Below are positions 5,933-8,775 of a DNA stretch of 8,775 bases, in pieces. The stretch is from Syntrophomonadaceae bacterium (GTDB lineage: Bacteria > Bacillota > Syntrophomonadia > Syntrophomonadales > Syntrophomonadaceae). Made by a program: the position numbers and the translations under genes. Each line of letters begins with the position of its first letter. Within the stretch, counting starts at the first letter, position 1. The notes under the pieces are model-generated. The model saw only the letters and a program-made list of their open reading frames with translations. It was not told the DNA's origin and searched no databases. The DNA lies in contig JAQUBU010000081.1 of NCBI GenBank assembly GCA_028686565.1, positions 1-8,775 on the forward strand, written 5' to 3'.

Positions 5933-7174
5933 TTGAAGAAAGTGATTGTAGCTGGAGGCGGTCCGGCTGGGATGATGGCAGCTGCGGTTGCAGCGCGGCA
6001 AGGGGCCAATGTTGATTTGCTGGAAAAAAAAGATGCAGTAGGCAAGAAATTGGCTATAACTGGAAAAGGGCGATGTAACTTGACCTCGGCAGCCGAGAAT
6101 GACCGCTTTATGGCTGGTTATGCATGCAATGGGCGATTTTTGTTCAGTGCACTGAACGATTTTTCCAATCATGATTTGATCGAATTTTTTGCTGCGCATG
6201 GTTTGCAATGCAAGGTCGAAAGAGGGCAGAGGGTTTTTCCGCAATCGGATCAGGCCATGGATGTGGTTAACATCCTTCATCAGAACCTGATCAGCAGTGG
6301 TGTTAAAGTTAAAAAAAACATGCCCGTAAAGGCACTATACATAGAACATAACACCATAAAAGGGATAGAGACGGAAAAGGGAAAATTGCATAGCGATGCC
6401 GTTATTATAGCCACAGGAGGGATGTCCTACCCGGGAACCGGTTCTACTGGTGATGGCTACCGGTGGGCAAAAGCTGCCGGACACCACATCATTAATCCGC
6501 GGCCGGGTTTGGTCCCGCTGGTTACCGAGGAAAGCTGGGTCAAGGAACTGCAGGGTTTGAGTCTTAAAAACGTCCGTGTCTCATCATATCGCGCAGATGG
6601 CAAAAAGATTAATGAGGAATTCGGGGAGATGCTCTTTACTCATTTTGGGGTTTCAGGTCCCATAATCTTAAGTATGAGCAGAGATATTGGCGAATATTTG
6701 TTTTCCGCCCAACATAAGGTTAAGCTGGTGCTTGATCTTAAACCGGCTTTGGATGATCAGCAGTTGGATCAGCGCTTGCAGCGGGATTTGGCTAAATACG
6801 CACGAAGGCAGTTCAAAAATGCTCTAGATGAACTGCTGCCTCGCAAATTTATACCGGTTATTATTAATTTGAGTAAAATTGATCCGGATAAGGAATGTCA
6901 TCAAGTTACGCGTGATGAGAGAAAGAAACTTTTGCACTTGCTCAAATACTTCGAACTCAGCATCGTTAAAACCCGGCCGCTGGCGGAAGCCATTGTAACT
7001 GCCGGAGGGGTGGATGTTAAGGAGGTTAATCCCCGGACTATGGAATCCCGTCTGCTTAAAGGATTGTTTTTTGCAGGAGAAATATTGGATGTTGATGGCT
7101 ATACTGGTGGTTTTAATTTGCAGGCAGCTTTTTCAACTGGTTTTGTGGCAGGCAAAAATGCTGCTTTGCTATAA
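5933..7174 (+). CDS. HI0933/BaiN-family FAD-dependent oxidoreductase
   Basis: Predicted cytosolic flavoprotein of 413 residues, the full length of this family, whose physiological substrate is generally unknown. The FAD-binding Rossmann motif GGGPAG is at 8-13, with the ribose-binding acidic residue E31 ending the second strand. The family hallmark GKKLAITGKGRCNLTS is at 37-52, an ATGG motif at 160-163 is followed by SYPGTGSTGDG, and the C-terminal FAD loop reads LFFAGEILDVDGYTGGFNLQ. The TTG at 5933 follows GGGAGG (5919-5924) by 8 bases and gives MKKVIVAGGG; an out-of-frame ATG at 5929 sits only 4 bases from the same site and is not used by this frame. BaiN itself is a bile-acid-related reductase, but family membership alone does not give that role. 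The stop codon lies inside the first bases of the repeat at 7170. Confidence 0.9.
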   Translation: MKKVIVAGGGPAGMMAAAVAARQGANVDLLEKKDAVGKKLAITGKGRCNLTSAAENDRFMAGYACNGRFLFSALNDFSNHDLIEFFAAHGLQCKVERGQRVFPQSDQAMDVVNILHQNLISSGVKVKKNMPVKALYIEHNTIKGIETEKGKLHSDAVIIATGGMSYPGTGSTGDGYRWAKAAGHHIINPRPGLVPLVTEESWVKELQGLSLKNVRVSSYRADGKKINEEFGEMLFTHFGVSGPIILSMSRDIGEYLFSAQHKVKLVLDLKPALDDQQLDQRLQRDLAKYARRQFKNALDELLPRKFIPVIINLSKIDPDKECHQVTRDERKKLLHLLKYFELSIVKTRPLAEAIVTAGGVDVKEVNPRTMESRLLKGLFFAGEILDVDGYTGGFNLQAAFSTGFVAGKNAALL

Positions 7175-7374
7175 CGAGGTAATATGTTATTCGCTTTATT
7201 AAGCGGCCGGGTTTTTATTAACATAACAGATGGCGGGTTATAACGAGGCACTGCCTCGTTTCAGCAGTATGTTAAAACTACTGCGCATTTTCTTTCTGGT
7301 GCTTAGATCCCCACCTCGTTGCAGCTCTGCGCAAGTAACTTCTCCGCAGTATCTTCCGGTGCTTAAATCGGGGG
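7170..7374 (+). repeat. dispersed three-hairpin repeat, copy B, with a duplicated 60-base unit
   Basis: This fills most of the 309-base gap between the flavoprotein gene and the MoxR gene; no real gene lies in it. It matches copy A (171-298): TATAACGAG at 7170-7178 and 7239-7247, stem CGCTT/AAGCG (7192-7196/7201-7205) with outer ATGTTA/TAACAT (7184-7189/7219-7224), AACGAGGC/GCCTCGTT (7242-7249/7253-7260) and GCAGTA/TACTGC (7264-7269/7279-7284). The second half is longer than in copy A: CCTCGTT starts at 7254 and 7314, and GGTGCTTA at 7298 and 7358, both 60 bases apart, so copy B holds two diverged 60-base units where A holds one. A further hairpin, CCGCT/AGCGG (7393-7397/7418-7422) enclosing AACGG/CCGTT, follows it. 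Confidence 0.75.
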
Positions 7375-7410
7375 GCGCACAGGCAGCTATGACCGCTATA
7401 ACGGTATCCG

Positions 7411-7439
7411 TTGACGAAGCGGGGCATTTCTGCTAGCAT
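7411..7439 (+). promoter_or_regulatory. extended -10 promoter for the MoxR gene
   Basis: TTGACG (7411-7416) and TAGCAT (7434-7439) are spaced 17 bases apart, and the -10 is preceded by TGC, an extended -10 pattern. The predicted transcript would start about 40 bases before the TTG at 7484. It sits just right of repeat copy B, and its -35 box overlaps the hairpin at 7393-7422. Confidence 0.5.
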
Positions 7440-7483
7440 GTGATATGATTATGGGAATATAGATATAATTGGGGGAATGTAAA

Positions 7484-8368
7484 TTGGCGACAACTAAATT
7501 GCTTGACTATAAAGGATCAGATGATTACATAGTTACGGATGAGTTGAGAAATAGTGTGAACATTGCGGTAGCACTGCAAAAACCGCTTTTGATCAAAGGA
7601 GAACCAGGAACCGGCAAGACCATGCTGGCACAGAGCATTGCAAAAACCCTGGGTATGAATTTGATTATATGGAATATAAAATCGACAACCAAGGCGCAGG
7701 AAGGGCTATACCTCTATGATACGGTGCAGAGGCTTTATGACAGCCAGTTTGGAGAAAGTGATGTAGCTGATATAAAGAAGTATATTAAACTGGGCAAGCT
7801 CGGTGAAGCGTTCATGTCAGAAGAACAAGTGGTTTTGTTAATCGATGAAATCGATAAAGCAGACCTGGAATTTCCCAATGATCTTTTATGGGAACTTGAT
7901 CAGATGAGCTTTTATATCCCCGAAACCAAGGAAATGATAAATTCCAGGCATCGCCCCATAGTAATCATAACCAGTAACGCAGAAAAAGAACTTCCCGATG
8001 CCTTTTTGCGGCGCTGCATTTTTCATTATATAGCTTTTCCTGATCCTGAGGGCATGGAAAAAATAATTGCGGTTCATCACCCGCGCCTGGAGAAGCATTT
8101 ATTGGAACAGGCCATGGAAACCTTCTATATGTTAAGGAATATTCCCAGTATTCAAAAACGTCCCAGTACCAGCGAACTGATCGATTGGCTGCAGGCCCTG
8201 GTAGTGGGTGGAATCAGCCCTGCTCGTATTAAGCAGGAATTGCCTTTCCTGGGCGTATTACTGAAGAAAAACGAAGATCTCGATACGATATTGGACCAGC
8301 TATATGGTAAAACTAAAAGCAAAACACCTGCGGCCAAGAATAACGCTTATAATCGCTATCGCTATTAA
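7484..8368 (+). CDS. MoxR-family AAA+ ATPase
   Basis: Cytosolic AAA+ ATPase of 294 residues, likely a chaperone-like activator working with a von Willebrand A partner protein. Walker A GEPGTGKT is at 39-46, Walker B LIDEID at 119-124 (D121, E122), sensor 1 N165 in ITSN, and the LRRC arginines R176 and R177 where the arginine finger is expected. The C-terminal lid includes KRPSTSELIDWLQAL, typical of this family. The TTG at 7484 follows GGGGGAA (7471-7477) by 6 bases; the in-frame TTG at 7469 overlaps that ribosome site. The next gene, 63 bases downstream on the same strand, looks like the CoxE-type partner, matching the common MoxR-VWA pairing. The stop lies in a 14-base palindrome (8360-8373). 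The target of the pair is unknown. Confidence 0.9.
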   Translation: MATTKLLDYKGSDDYIVTDELRNSVNIAVALQKPLLIKGEPGTGKTMLAQSIAKTLGMNLIIWNIKSTTKAQEGLYLYDTVQRLYDSQFGESDVADIKKYIKLGKLGEAFMSEEQVVLLIDEIDKADLEFPNDLLWELDQMSFYIPETKEMINSRHRPIVIITSNAEKELPDAFLRRCIFHYIAFPDPEGMEKIIAVHHPRLEKHLLEQAMETFYMLRNIPSIQKRPSTSELIDWLQALVVGGISPARIKQELPFLGVLLKKNEDLDTILDQLYGKTKSKTPAAKNNAYNRYRY

Positions 8369-8431
8369 TAGCGGCGAGGCATTAGGGGTTAGGAATGAGG
8401 GGTAAATTAAATTACCTCGAAGGAGTATAAA

Positions 8432-8775
8432 ATGTTTACTAAGTTTTATTATAATTTAAAGGATTTCGGGATTCCGGTTTCCATGAATGAGTGGCAATTA
8501 CTCTTGGAAGCTCTTGATTCAGGTATGGCAGGTTCCAGCCTTACCGGGTTTTATTATTTATGCCGCGCCATTCTGGTTAAGACTGAAGCTCATTATGATC
8601 GCTTTGACCTGGCATTTGCCAGTTTTTTTGGCGATATTGAATCTCCGGAAGGCCTGCCGGATAAAATCTGGGAATGGCTGGACAAGGAACTGCCGGAACA
8701 GGAGATAACAGATGAAATGCGGAACAATCATCAGCAGCTGGATCTGGATGAAATGAAACGTATGCTGGAAGAACG
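8432..8775 (+). CDS. CoxE-like VWA-family protein, N-terminal part (partial)
   Basis: An ORF of 114 complete codons runs to the window end. The ATG at 8432 has a strong AAGGAG (8420-8425) 6 bases upstream. The visible part begins MFTKFYYNLKDFGIPVSMNE and continues SLTGFYYLCRAILVKTEAHYDRFDLAFASFFGD, which fits the N-terminal helical region of CoxE-like proteins that carry a C-terminal VWA domain. The VWA metal-site motif would lie beyond the window. Position right after the MoxR ATPase supports the call, since these genes are usually paired. The 63-base spacer contains GGTAA/TTACC (8401-8405/8412-8416) just upstream of the ribosome site, which could form a small hairpin. Confidence 0.75.
   Translation, partial: MFTKFYYNLKDFGIPVSMNEWQLLLEALDSGMAGSSLTGFYYLCRAILVKTEAHYDRFDLAFASFFGDIESPEGLPDKIWEWLDKELPEQEITDEMRNNHQQLDLDEMKRMLEE

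Noticed and set aside
7168..7403. 9-base GCTATAACG at 7168-7176 and 7395-7403 as a target-site duplication around copy B
   Set aside because: TATAACG is a word internal to the repeat itself (also at 171, 241 and 7239), so the match is more likely part of the repeat than a duplicated target.
7230..7436. 68-codon plus-strand ORF in the gap before moxR
   Set aside because: It lies wholly within repeat copy B and its flanking hairpin, and copy A cannot encode the same frame because of its 61-base difference. No ribosome site.
8487..8708. 73-codon plus-strand ORF near the right end
   Set aside because: It is a shadow in another frame of the CoxE-like gene starting at 8432, which has a strong ribosome site and a family-like sequence.

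Overview
The window looks like a piece of chromosome from a low-to-moderate GC Gram-positive anaerobe of the Clostridia. The evidence is strong AGGAGG-type ribosome sites, frequent TTG starts, sigma-A-like promoters and a LeuD/LeuB/citramalate synthase cluster. Protein style and repeat-rich gaps recall Syntrophomonas and relatives, but that assignment is an impression and was not tested by search.

Layout. (1) 1-3047, plus strand: the last 30 codons of leuD, then leuB and a citramalate synthase gene (cimA). LeuCD and LeuB can process both isopropylmalate and citramalate derivatives, so this is a branched-chain amino acid cluster able to make leucine precursors and, through citramalate, 2-oxobutyrate for isoleucine. 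(2) 3048-3743: a 696-base gap with no credible gene. It is packed with nested palindromes and a 26-base tandem repeat inside a segment bounded by an 11-base inverted repeat, followed by a long hairpin and a promoter. (3) 3744-4064: a small unrecognised helical protein, bracketed by two related hairpins. (4) 4164-5204: a sugar-nucleotide pyrophosphorylase with a C-terminal left-handed beta-helix. It converges on (5) 5282-5833, minus strand, a membrane-anchored extracytoplasmic protein of unknown function; a shared bidirectional terminator lies between them. (6) 5933-7174: an HI0933/BaiN-type flavoprotein. (7) 7175-7483: a second copy of the structured repeat also seen between leuD and leuB, with a promoter at its right edge. 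(8) 7484-8775: a MoxR-type AAA+ ATPase followed by the start of a CoxE-like (VWA-family) partner, cut by the window end.

The genes are mostly ordinary. The unexplained material is between them: a three-hairpin repeat present twice (171-298 and 7170-7374), a MITE-like 411-base composite element (3054-3464), and a pair of related hairpins around the small ORF. I see no CRISPR array, rRNA, tRNA, transposase or phage gene, and no clear case for a complete new defence or metabolic system. The best candidate for something undescribed is the dispersed three-hairpin element.
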